NCBI RefSeq assembly: GCF_001659605.2
Contig: NC_035170.2
Coordinates: 22,645,190-22,709,189 of the forward strand
DNA length: 64,000 bases
Direction of reading: 5' to 3'
From: Manihot esculenta
Taxonomy: Eukaryota > Streptophyta > Magnoliopsida > Malpighiales > Euphorbiaceae
The translations under genes and the position numbers were made by a program. The notes beneath the pieces are model-generated. The model did not search any database, was not told the origin of the DNA, and saw only the letters and a program-made list of their open reading frames with translations. Shown here one piece after another: positions 32,281-43,367 of this stretch (positions are counted from its first letter, which is position 1; every line of letters begins with the position of its first letter).

Positions 32281-35200
32281 ATGCGAGGAACTCGTCGATC
32301 CGCGAGATTGACTGGAGTCCCACCTGTAAGTGAGGGTACAGCTGCTCGTCCACCTGCCTTGCCAAGGACACGATCGCACAGGTCAAGCAGGGAAAGAACG
32401 TCACGAGACCCTAGCAGGTCTTCTGACGAGAGCAGGAGAGGAGTAAGCAGAGGGGGAAGGTCAGTAGAAGAAAGAGGTGTGATGGAAGAGGATCAGAGTA
32501 GAGATGTAAGCATAGGTGTAGGAAGGTCAGACGAAGGTATGGGGGAGTCCCAGGGAGGCATGCAGGCCTCGGGGTTTGGCTATCCACCCTTTCCACAGGG
32601 CCCAGGGTATCCGATGGGAGGCACGTCGGATTACTCCAGCTTTGCCCCATATCCACCCTACATGCCATATATGCCCTATCATTCCTTTTATCCACCATAT
32701 CACATGTATCCACCCCCACCTGTTCATCCACGTCCAGTACAGCCTGAAGTGAGGGAATCAGTTCCTCCACCACCACCTCCTGAACCAGTAGCCCCTGTTG
32801 TGGAAGCACAGCAACCCAGTTCTTCAGAGGGAAGTAAGGTGAAGATGACCGAGTACTTAAAGTTGGATGCTCCTAAATTCAATACAGGAGATGATCCCTT
32901 TGAGTATCTCAGTGCAGTTAGAATGATAACAAGTGAGTTGGGAGCTGATGACGGTAGAGCCATTGAGATGGCAGGGTTCACTTTAAAGTGTAAGAAAGCT
33001 AGAGAATGGTTCAAGAACTATGTGGACCCGAGACTTGAGAGTATGACGTGGGAAGAGTTCGCCAACGAATTTGCTGGATGGGCTTTTCCTGACAGTTCCA
33101 GGGAACTAAAAGTTGTGGAGTTTGAGCAGTTGCGACAGACGGAGGAGATGAGCGTTGATGACTATACAGATAAGTTCCTGGAATTGTTGCCATATGTCGG
33201 TCAGGCATATGATACAGATCAGAAGAAGGCAAAGAGATATGCCACAAGGCTTTATCCCAGGTATTTCTCTTTGATTCTTCATGCGGAGAAGGAAAGTTTC
33301 CACTCTATTGTGGATGCTGCTAGAAAGATGGAGGCCAGTGCCATAAGTCAAGGTGTAGTTAAGGCACAGTCTTCTGGTGTTAAACCAGGTTCCTCCTCAC
33401 AGGGTACAGCAAGTGCAAGTAAGAAGAGATGGGAGAAATTCAGAGGAAAGAGAGGCAAGTTTTGGAACAGGCTTAAGTCGGGTCTGGGAATGAGTAGTGG
33501 CTCCAGTTCTGGCGCAGATTTTCCAGTGTGCAAGAGGTGTGGCAAACAGCATAGAGGAGCTTGTCAGTTGGGATCCACAGCCTGCTATAGATGTGGGCAG
33601 GAGGGACATTATGCACGGGAATGTCCTCAGGCGACTTTAGTTGCACCCTCCCAGCAGATGAGTACGGGCAGTGTAGTACAGCCAGTAGCTTCAGCCATTC
33701 CACCAAGCAGTGGCAGAGGAAGAGGAAGAGGGGCAGCCTCTTCATCAGGGATGGGTTCTCGAGGTGCAGGTCCGTCAGCCCCAGCACGGATTTTCACCCT
33801 GACTCAGCAGGAGGCAGACACGTCGAACACGGTGGTGTCAGGTAATCTCATCATTGGGTGTTCAGAGGTGTATGCTTTAATGGACCCCGGTGCTTCTCAC
33901 TCTTTCATTTCTTCTAGAGCTGCAGAGAGGTTGGGTCTGATGGTGTCTGAGTTAGAGTGTCCTCTATGGGTCAGTGGACCCAAATGTGATCCATCTTTGG
34001 CAGAGTCAGTCTGTCGGTTCAGTCCAGTGTGCATAGAGGGTAGATACCTTCCAGCTGACCTGGTGGTTCTAGAGTTGACAGATTTTGATGTCATTCTAGG
34101 GATGGACTGGTTATCTACGTATGATGCTACCCTAAACTGTAGAGATAAGGTAGTCAGTGTCAGAGACCAGGATGGGTCAGAGTGTGTCTTCAGAGGAGAC
34201 AGGAGAGGGACACCTAGGGGTTTGATATCAGCCCTCCAGGCTCGTAGGATGTTAAGGAAGAGGTGTCAGGGGTTCCTAGCTTATGTGAGAGAGCTAGACA
34301 GTCAGGTTAGGGAACCATCCTCAGTACCAGTTGTTAGAGACTTCCCCGATTTGTTTCCTGAAGAGCTTCCAGGACTACCACCGGATAGGGAAATAGAGTT
34401 CGAGATTGAGTTGATGCCCAATGCCAGACCGATCTCTATTCCTCCCTACAGGATGGCACCAGCAGAGTTGCGAGAGTTGAAAGAGCAGTTACAGGATTTG
34501 GTAGCTAAGGGTTTCATCCGCCCGAGTACCTCACCCTGGGGTGCTCCAGTATTATTTGTCAGAAAGAAGGATGGACCTCTTAGACTTTGTGTCGACTACA
34601 GACAGTTGAACAAAGTCACTATTAAAAACAAGTATCCTTTACCTAGGATCGATGATCTATTCGACCAGCTGGCAGGAGCAGGTTGTTTTTCTAAAATAGA
34701 TCTGAGATCCGGATACCATCAGTTGAAGATCAGGGAAGGAGATGTATCCAAGACTGCTTTCAGAACCAGATATGGGCATTATGAGTTCCTTGTGATGCCG
34801 TTCGGGTTGACTAACACCCCTGCAGCATTCATGGATCTCATGAACAGGGTTTTCAGGGAGTACTTGGATCGTTTTGTGATCGTCTTTATTGATGATATCT
34901 TGGTGTACTCCAGGAATGCAGAGGACCATGCCCAGCATCTGCGGATAGTGCTGCAAACCTTGAGAGAGCATGGCTTGTATGCCAAGTTCTCCAAGTGCGA
35001 GTTCTGGCTAAGGAGCATTTCCTTTTTGGGACATGTTGTATCAGAGAACGGTATAGCAGTAGATCCCAAAAAGGTAGAGGCAGTAGCCAACTGGCCTACA
35101 CCCACTACAGTGACAGAGATCAAGAGTTTTCTGGGTTTGGCAGGCTACTATCGGAGGTTTGTTCAGGACTTCTCGAAGATAGCTGCTCCTATGACCAGAC

Positions 35201-37225
35201 TGACCAGAAAGAATCAGAAGTTTGTGTGGTCAGAGGAATGTGAGGAAAGTTTTGCAGAGTTGAAGAGACGGTTAACTTCAGCACCGGTGTTAGCTCTGCC
35301 GATCAGTGATGAAGATTTCAGTGTTCTGTGATGCATCCCGAGTGGGATTAGGTTGTGTGTTGATGCAAAATGACCGAGTTATAGCTTATGCTTCTAGACA
35401 GCTGAAGAAGCACGAGCTGAATTACCCGACACACGATCTGGAGATGGCAGCTGTTATCTTTGCACTTAAGATGTGGAGGCATTACCTCTATGGGGTAAAA
35501 TGTGAGATCTATACGGATCATAAGAGCCTGCAGCACATCTTAAGTCAGAGAGAGTTAAACTTGAGGCAGAGACGGTGGGTAGAATTGCTCAGTGATTACG
35601 ATTGTAAGATCCAGTATCATCCGGGCAAGGCGAATGTTGTAGCTGATGCCTTAAGCCGAAAGTCACTTGGCAGTTTATCCCACATTGCAGTAGAGAGAAG
35701 ACCGGTGGTGAAGGATTTCTACAAACTCGTGGAAGACGGGTTACAGTTGCAGTTATCTGGTACAGGTGCTTTGCTCGCACAGATGAGAGTGACACCAGTG
35801 TTTCTAGAGCAAGTGGCTCTGAAACAACACGAAGACCCCGAGTTAGTGAAGATTGCCAGGACTGTTCAGTCTGGCAACAGTGCAGAGTTCAGATTTGACG
35901 GTGAGGGGATTCTTCGGCACGGTAAGAGGTTATGTGTACCAGATGATAGCAGTTTGAAGGCAGACATTATGAGGGAAGCTCATAATGCGAGGTATAGCGT
36001 TCACCCTGGAGCTACCAAGATGTATCAAGATCTGAGAAGGGTGTATTGGTGGCCAGCAATGAAGAGAGAAGTGGCACAGTTCGTGTCAGCCTGCGAGACA
36101 TGTCAAAGGGTGAAGCTAGAGCACCAGAAGCCGGCTGAAATGCTTAACCCACTGCCGATTCCAGAATGGAAATGGGAGAACCTAGCTATGGATTTTGTAG
36201 TGGGATTACCGGCGACGTCTAACAGACTAGACTCCATATGGGTGATTGTGGATAGACTCACGAAATCTGCTCACTTCATTCCAGTTAGGAGTAACTACTC
36301 TGTGGACAAGTTGGCGCAGGTGTATGTAGACGAGATAGTAAGGTTGCATGGAGTTCCAGTGTCGATAGTATCAGATCGAGGACCTCAGTTCACCTCCAGG
36401 TTTTGGCGGAGTCTGCAAACGGAAATGGGCACAAGGTTGGATTTCAGCACTGCTTTCCATCCACAGACAGACGGTCAGTCAGAGAGAACCATCCAGACCA
36501 TTGAAGATATGCTGAGAATGTGTGTGTTAGACTTTGGCGGTTCTTGGAGGCAACATCTACCTCTGGTGGAGTTTGCCTACAACAACAGCCATCATGCTAG
36601 CATAGGGATGGCTCCTTATGAAGCTTTGTATGGGAGGAAGTGCCGAACACCTGTTTGCTGGGAAGAGGTAGGAGAGAAAACTCTTGCAGGGCCAGAGTTA
36701 GTTGAGCTAACCAGCAAGTTAGTGCCTATCATCAGAGAGAGGATCAGAACAGCTGTAAGCAGACAAAAAAGCTATGCAGACATCCGTAGGAAGCAGCTAG
36801 AATTCCAGGAGGGGGATATGATATTGCTCAAGGTATCTCCAATGAAGGGAGTGGTTCGGTTTGGGAAGAAGGGTAAACTGGCCCCACGGTACATTGGTCC
36901 CTTTGAGATCTTGCAGAAGATCGGACCTGTGTCGTATAAGCTAGATTTACCGGCTTCTATGGAAAGAATTCACCCGGTATTCCATGTTTCTCTGTTGAGA
37001 AAGTTTGTGTCAGATCCAGAGAAGGTTCTTAGTGAACCTGAGGTGGAAATCTTAAGTGATCTCACCTATATAGAGCAGCCAGTGCGGATCCTTGACACCC
37101 AGATCAGAAAGCTGAGAAACAAGGAGATACCAATGGTGAAAGTGCTGTGGAACAACCACAACCTAGAAGAGTGCACTTGGGAGACTCGGGAGTCCATGCT
37201 GCAGCAATACCCATATCTGTTTTAA
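32281..37225 (+). pseudogene. Element A gag-pol polyprotein, one 2-nt frameshift
   Basis: Start ATG at 32281 ([12 protein letters not shown]), conserved in B, C and E. Gag: Pro/Tyr-rich stretch about residues 100-165, capsid region about 200-330, zinc knuckle [15 protein letters not shown] (residues 435-449). Protease with DPGA at Asp535. Reverse transcriptase about 705-900 with FIDD at 869-872. RNase H begins [10 protein letters not shown]. Integrase zinc-binding His at 35981 and 36002 and Cys at 36092 and 36101, catalytic Asp/Asp/Glu codons at 36191, 36374 and 36482 (35 residues between the last two). The C-terminal chromodomain-like segment [12 protein letters not shown] ends PYLF at 37225. 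Compared with element B, two bases are missing after 35319, between RT and RNase H, giving a stop at 35329. The remainder of the 1.6-kb-codon frame is open. A programmed frameshift is unlikely because the other copies read through here. Confidence 0.95.
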
Positions 37226-37267
37226 GGTTAGTTTTCCCCTTTTCTATGTGTTTATGTTGTGTTAGGG

Positions 37268-37302
37268 ACATTCGGGGACGAATGTTCTTAAGGGGGGGAG
37301 AA
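37268..37302 (+). promoter_or_regulatory. Hairpin and polypurine tract of element A
   Basis: ACATTCG / CGAATGT arms (37268-37274 and 37279-37285) enclose GGGA; a further G-T wobble pair extends the stem. TTCTTAAGGGGGGGAGAA follows and abuts the 3' LTR at 37303, as expected of the plus-strand primer. Confidence 0.85.
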
Positions 37303-39473
37303 TGTAATACCCGGCTCGAGTCCGGCATCGGCATTCCTGTCGTCCGGTGGAATCTCGAGTGTCGGAACCCTCGAGAAGGGTAATGCATATGTTTTCCAAG
37401 GTATTTTCACTTGTTTTCATGTTTTGACGTGTTAAAAGCATTGAGTTTTGAAAAAGAAAAGTAACAAGGGAGAACTGCAAAGGTTCGGCCGCCGAAGGTC
37501 ACTTTCGGCCGCCGAACATTTCATGGTTGCGGCTTCACGTTCGGCTGCCGAAGGTGGTCTGGCCAGCCACCTATAAAAGGGCCAAGGGTCGGTGGAAGGA
37601 GGTTATTTCTCCTCCACTTGCAGCCAGAGGTGAGTTTCAGCCTCTCCCACATTGACTTTCATGTTTTCCATGATTTTCATCAAATCTTTCAAGAGTTTTA
37701 AGAGTTTTGGTGACTTATGAAGGTTTTGAGCAAAAGAACCAAGGTTTGAAGCTTGGAGCTTTGGAAGAGCTTTTCTTCATATCTCCACGTTAGGATCCTT
37801 CATCCTCAAGTTGTGTAAGAGGTAAGTGAAGATCCTGAGCTTCTTTGATGATTTTGAAAGGTTTTATGCAGTTTGTATGGGTAGTATGCATGTTTAGGTT
37901 TAGGTGAGGTTTTTGGTGATTTGTGGTGGTCAAACATGTTTAAGTGTTATGTGCTCTGTTTGTTTGGGGTTTTAGGGTAGTTTTAGACCCCTTTGTGCAT
38001 ATATATGTGTATATGCTAGTTGGGAGTAGTTGATATGCATGTTTGTAGGTTTTTGGGAAAAGTTTGCATGAAACAGAGCAGGGTTCTGCCCTTCGGGCAA
38101 AACCAGGTTCGGCCGCCGAAGGAAGGTTCGGCCGCCGAAGGAAGGTTCGGCCGCCGAAGGAAGGTTCGGCCGCCGAACCCCTTGTGGAGGCAGTTTCGGC
38201 TGCCAAAGGTTGCCCCCGAAAGCTAGGCTTTCTGTTTAGAAAGGGACTTTCGGCCGTCGAAAAGGTGTGAGTTTCGTCTCTGGACGAGACCTTCGGCCGC
38301 CGAAGGTGCCGCCGAACATGCATGAGTTCCGTCTCTAGAGAGGGGTTTCGGCCGCCGAACCTGCCGCCGAAAGTGCCCTGTCCAGCTTTCTTTTGCATGG
38401 TTTATGTGATGGTTTTAGGATTGTTTAAAGGGGTTTTGGGGAGTTTCTTAGAGATGTTCTTGAGTGAGTTTGGTCCCTCAGTTGAGTCCACCTGTGTAGG
38501 TACGGACCAGAGGAATCAGGGAGGTCAGCAGTGAGTCCAGTGTCAGAACCTGCAGAGTCAGTTCAGAGAGAACTACAGGTGAGTGGAACTTAACTTAATG
38601 TTTTAATATGAGAACTGAATATTTTATCATGCTTCATGCATCATGACTATGCAATAGGGTGAGTGCATTAGAGTACACGAATATGACGCATTGCATGTAT
38701 CCTTGTACTTGGCATGGCTCCTTGTACATTGCTTATGTGAGACGGCACGGACTTCGTGAGGATTCATTAGCCCTCAGAGGAAAGACCTGGAACAGCCCTA
38801 CAGGGACCAGGCACAAAGACCTGGAACAGCCCTGCGGGGACCAGGCACATGGTACTCCGGTACCCCAGATGAGATAGAGGGAGTTTTGATCCGTCCGGCC
38901 GAGGTGATGTGATTATGTGATGCATTCCATGAGAGCATGTTTTATCACCTGTTATTTTATTCCTATTCTACTCACTGGGCTATAGTAGCTCATCCCTCTC
39001 CCCTAACTCCAGTTGTGCAGGTTCAGAGGTCAGAGATAATTCAGCAGGGGACAGGAAGAGTACCGAGTAGTGTAATAGCTAGTGTGGACATGTAAATGTA
39101 AATGTATATGTATAGTGTATAGAATGGTGCTTGACTTATAAGAATTGTCATCCCTATGTGGAGTCACATGATCAGTTTATGTATGTTTCTTTATTGTTGT
39201 ATGTTTATGAGCAAAACCAGGCTTAACATTCTGAGTTTGATCCGCCTAGAGCCATGAGGAGCTCTAGTAGGGATTAGTAGAGAACAGAGAGAGTGCATGC
39301 ACAGGTTAAGCCTTGGAATGAAGAAAAGTTTTATGTGTTTTACAGAAAATGTATGATCATTTATGGGATTTCACAGGTATACAGACAGGATAGCAGGCTT
39401 ACTACGGGTCCCGGCGACCTTAAGTCGATCTGGATCCTAGTGCCGGTGGCAGTTCGGTTTCCGGGCTGTTACA
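37303..39473 (+). repeat. 3' LTR of element A
   Basis: 2171 bp, 38 bp longer than the 5' LTR. The whole difference is two extra copies of the 19-bp GGTTCGGCCGCCGAAGGAA unit (four at about 38106-38181 against two at 30741-30778). The TATA box is at 37572-37578. The other differences are scattered substitutions, most of them transitions. Confidence 0.96.
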
Positions 39474-39478
39474 AGGCT

Positions 39479-40814
39479 GCTGTCCCAGCCCGGCAAACTC
39501 CCCTGTGTAGCCTACTACACTTTGCACAAACTACATTATCCACACCAGAGCTCGAGCCACTCCCTAGTCCCAGACTGGACTTGACCTTGTTCCAAAACTT
39601 GTTCTTCTTGGGCTTCCTAGTGGTGTTACTCCACTTTTTGCTGCCTGAAGCTGCTGCACTCAGAGAAGAAGAGCCTGGGGTCTTGAAACCAGAAGGTTGT
39701 TCCACTGACTGTCTAACTGTTCCCTGAACGATGGCACTGGCCTCCATTTTCCAGGCCATATCCACTATGGCATGGAAGCTCTCCCTATCTGCTGACTGGA
39801 TCAAGAAGGAATATCTGGAGTGGAGTTTCATGATATACCTCCTTGACCTTTTCTGGTCTGAGTCAAGGTTTTGCCCTGCAAATGGCAACAGCTCCAAGAA
39901 TCTATCTGTGAACTCCTCTACACCCATCTCATCAGTCTGCCTCAACTGCTCAAACTCTATCATCTTCAGCTCCCTTGAACTATCTGGGGAAGCCCATCCT
40001 GCAAACTCGTTTGCAAACTCTTCCCAAGACATGCTGTCCACTCTCGGGTTCACATAATTCTTGAACCACTCTCGTGCCTTCTTGCACTTAAGCGTGAACC
40101 CGGCCATCTGAATGGCTCTACTGTCATCAGCCCCAATCTCATCTGTGATCACCTTAACCCTTTCAAGATACACAAATGGGTCATCCCCTTTTTCATACTG
40201 AGGAGTACCCAATTTCATGTAGTCGGTCATCTTGACCTTGCTCCCACTGGCTGAGCTAGGTCTAGAAGGTTGAGTAACTGGGGCTGCTGGTTCTGTTGGT
40301 GGTGGAGGTGCAACATTTCTGAGATAGGGTTTGCTGGATTTGGATAGTAAGGTGGGGGTGGATACATTGGGTATTGTGAATATGGTGGGTAGTAGGGTGG
40401 GTATGGCATCTGTGTGGGATAAGGGGTGAAGCTAAGGTAATCCGATGTACCTCCCATCGAATACCCGGGATTTTGTGAGAAGTGTGGGTAGTGGGGTGGC
40501 TGAACAAATCCCGAGGCCTGAGTGCCTCCTTGGGACTCTCCCATTCCCTCTTCTGACATGCTAACTCCCAGACTGCCATCCCTCCTCTGCTCTACATCCA
40601 TATCATCCCCCATGTCTTCAAACATTCCTCCCTGAACTGTTCCCCTCACTGATCTGCTCCTACCCAGATCCAGAGACCTTCTAGGGTCTCTTACTGCTCT
40701 TTCTCTGTTAGACCTACTAGACATTGCCCTAGGCAATGTAGGAGGACGGGCGCTCATGCCCTCATCCTCAGGTGGCACTCCAGTCAATCGTGCAGATCGA
40801 CGAGTTCCTCTCAT
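39479..40814 (-). pseudogene. Element E gag, N-terminal part, frameshifted
   Basis: Start ATG at 40814 ([19 protein letters not shown]). A Pro/Tyr-rich segment follows to about 40330, where a frameshift near 40315-40325 separates it from the second frame. That frame begins before [11 protein letters not shown] and contains the capsid region ([43 protein letters not shown]) and a basic linker ending CAKCSRLHRGVCRAGTAA. The zinc knuckle is split by element A at 39478. It would form the retrotransposon particle if intact. Confidence 0.9.
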
Positions 40815-41059
40815 CCTGTTTTCTGAAAGGCAGCACATAACAAGCAAACATTAGCATCATATGGTTCATGTGGGCACACATGAACCCTCATCACATACAT
40901 CACATATCATTAATGCACATGCATATAATCATGGCATTTCACATCATCAATCAAGACAGGACTCTACATCCTATCCTAGTGGACATGATCTTCCTATTGT
41001 ACTTGACCTTCTATAACATCTATGAGCCCGACACTCTAGGTCCGACCATATGAACCTAG

Positions 41060-41073
41060 GGCTCTGATACCAT
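41060..41073 (-). promoter_or_regulatory. Primer binding site of element E
   Basis: On the minus strand TGGTATCAGAGCCC starts two bases after the LTR end (41076). It is complementary to initiator methionine tRNA, as in A, B and C. Confidence 0.88.
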
Positions 41074-41075
41074 TC

Positions 41076-43362
41076 TGTAACGACCCAAAGAATCGGACCG
41101 CTACCGGCGCTAGGATACAGGTCGGCTTAAGGCCGCCGAGACCCATAGCAAGCCTAACATGCATCCTGTTAACCTGTTTAATCCCATACATGATCGACAA
41201 AATACATAAAAATTAAAACTTTTCCTTTCATTCATTTTCTCATATACCAACCTCAACCTGTGCATGCACTGAACATAGACATAACTATAAACATTGACCC
41301 CTCTATGGGATCTCATCAAAGCCCCAATGGGCAACATAACATGCGTTGAGTTGGTTCACATATACATCATAAAAACATCTGAGATCATGTATTAGAAGGG
41401 ATACCATACACATAGGGTCAAGCACAATCTCTAATCCTCAATGTCATTACACATAACATGACTATTCAAACTTTACATCATTATACAATTTATCATGTCC
41501 ACTTTCTATCTATTAAAAACATATGACTTTACTCTTCTTGACTTCTCTGTCTAGCCCGTACCTGCAATCCTGGGGGATTAGGGAAAAGGGGTGAGCTACT
41601 AGAGCCCAGTGAGCAGAATAATAGAAAACAACATTTAAAATCTCATGCCATCATGTAATGCAACACATCACAACAAATCACATCTCGGATGGTATTGTCA
41701 CCAATAGTCCTCTACCTTCCAAAGTGCCGGGACGTAGAATGGGTACAACCGGTCTTTCTCTTAACATAACATATCATAACATTCCAATGTGCCAGGGACG
41801 TAGAATGGGTACAACCTGGACTTTCTCTTACATAGTGCCAGGGACGTAGAATGGGTACAACCTGGACTTCCATACCATACCATGTCGTATCATCATCATA
41901 TCATATGAGGACTAAAGGGTCATCCAATAACCAATCCACATCAACATCATAAATGCAATGCAACATATTCGTGATTTCTAATGCAAACAACCTAATTCAT
42001 CACATGGCATTCATGATGCATGAACATGCTCAAAACTTTATAATTTATTTGCTTTAAATCGTAAAGGTTTATTCTACTCACCTCTTGGCTAGCTCTGACA
42101 AAGACTGATGCAGCTAACTCACTGCTGGGGTCCTTGGTTTCTCGGGTCCGAACCTACACAGGTGGACTCAAATGAGGGACCAAACAACTAGAACATAACT
42201 AAAAAAAAAACATCCCCCCAAAACCCCCTAAAACACCTCAAAACAATCATGCAAAAACATGCAAAGGAAGGCTGAACAGGGCACTTTCGGCGGCACCTTC
42301 GGCGGCCGAAAGTCCCTCCAGAGCCGAAACCCAGGCAGGTTCGGCGGCACCTTCGGCGGCCGAAAGTCCCAGACAGAGACGAAAGTCTCTTTTCGGGGGC
42401 AGGCTTCGGCAGCCGAAAGGCTTGCCTCCCCAGCCATGTTCGGCGGCCGAAAGTCCTTCGGCTGCCGAACCTGGTTTCTGCCAAAGGGCAGAAACTTGGC
42501 TCCTCTATGCACATTTGCCTCCAAAACTTCCAATCATGCATAATCCTATTCTACAACACACATACTCAAGCATACAAGCTCCTAGGGGCTTCAAACCAAC
42601 TAAAACCCCATCTACAACACATCAAACAACACAAATCCAACATACATTGTCCATAACCCAACATAAACCCAAAAACTCCTAAAACCCTACACATGCATTT
42701 CTACTTCAAGAATCAACTTAAAACTTGTTAAAAACATGTAGTGAGCTCAAGATCGGCCCTTACCTCTTGTAGATCGAGAGGGAAACGAACCTAGCTCGGA
42801 GATGGGAGAGATTTGAGTTCTTGAACCTCAAAACTCCAAAACTTGCTTTAAACTCGAAAAGTCTTCAAAACAAGATGAAAACTCATAAGAAAAACATGAA
42901 AACTCGAAGGGAAAAGCTCAAAACAGAGGAGGGGCGGTGAAAAACTCACCTTGGCCGAAAACGGGAAGAAAAGCTTGCCCGTTTCGGCCATGGGGTCCTT
43001 TTATAGGGCTGTCCTTACCACCTTTCGGCGGCCTAACGTGCCCCCACAGCGCATGCAAGTTCGGCGGCCGAACATGAGGTTCGGCGGCCGAACCTTGGCT
43101 GATTCAAACAAGGCTTTCGGAGGCCTAAAGCGCTCCCAAAACCTCCCCATGTTCGGCGGCCGAACATGACTTTTAGCGCCCGAACCTGGCAAAGTCTCCA
43201 AAGCCCTCTACACTCAAAAACTTGGATTTATCTTCATTAAAAACCATAAAATACATCAAAACATTTTAAGAAAACATGGTTTTACCCTTCTAGAGGTCTC
43301 CAACATCCGAGATTCCACCGGACGGTAGGAATTCCGATACCGGAGTCTAGCCGGGTATTACA
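41076..43362 (-). repeat. 5' LTR of element E
   Basis: 2287 bp, TGTAACGACCC to CCGGGTATTACA. It carries three tandem hairpin units (41722-41875), the palindrome array with two TTCGGCGGCACCTTCGGCGG units (42285-42480), a TATA box (TATAAAA, minus, 42999-43005) and the upstream palindromes (43022-43190). It is very similar to the 3' LTR apart from the repeat-array indels. Confidence 0.93.
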
Positions 43363-43367
43363 CCCAC

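Larger units (their letters stand above)
29938..39473 (+). mobile_element. Element A: young, nearly intact Tekay-type chromovirus (plus)
   Basis: 9536-bp element bounded by the perfect target duplication AGGCT (29933-29937 and 39474-39478), inserted in the Gag zinc-knuckle codons of element E. All parts are present in order: 5' LTR, PBS, gag-pol, hairpin, PPT and 3' LTR. Its LTRs differ by a 38-bp length change and roughly 15-20 substitutions by eye (under 1%), so it is a recent insertion. A single 2-nt deletion breaks gag-pol. Lineage (Ty3/gypsy chromovirus, Tekay/Del-like) rests on the DPGA protease motif, RT and integrase sequence and the C-terminal chromodomain-like end; a tree was not made. 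Confidence 0.97.
23937..43362 (-). mobile_element. Element E: full-length Tekay-type chromovirus (minus), split by element A
   Basis: Flanked by the 5-bp target duplication CCCAC (23932-23936 and 43363-43367), inserted in the integrase coding region of element G. Left (3') LTR 23937-26184, pol 26292-29937, element A (29938-39473), gag 39479-40814, PBS 41060-41073 and right (5') LTR 41076-43362. Without A it is close to 9.9 kb. The LTRs differ in length (2248 and 2287 bp), largely through palindrome-repeat indels. The coding region carries a frameshift in gag and at least four premature stops. Confidence 0.95.

Noticed and set aside
35306..35331. Overlap of two frames as a programmed ribosomal frameshift in gag-pol
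   Set aside because: It lies between RT and RNase H, not between gag and pol, and B, E and G read through the site in one frame; a 2-nt deletion explains it.
38106..38181. Regular 19-bp repeats suggesting a CRISPR-like array
   Set aside because: The units abut without unique spacers, are in a plant LTR and vary between the two LTRs; they are a minisatellite.
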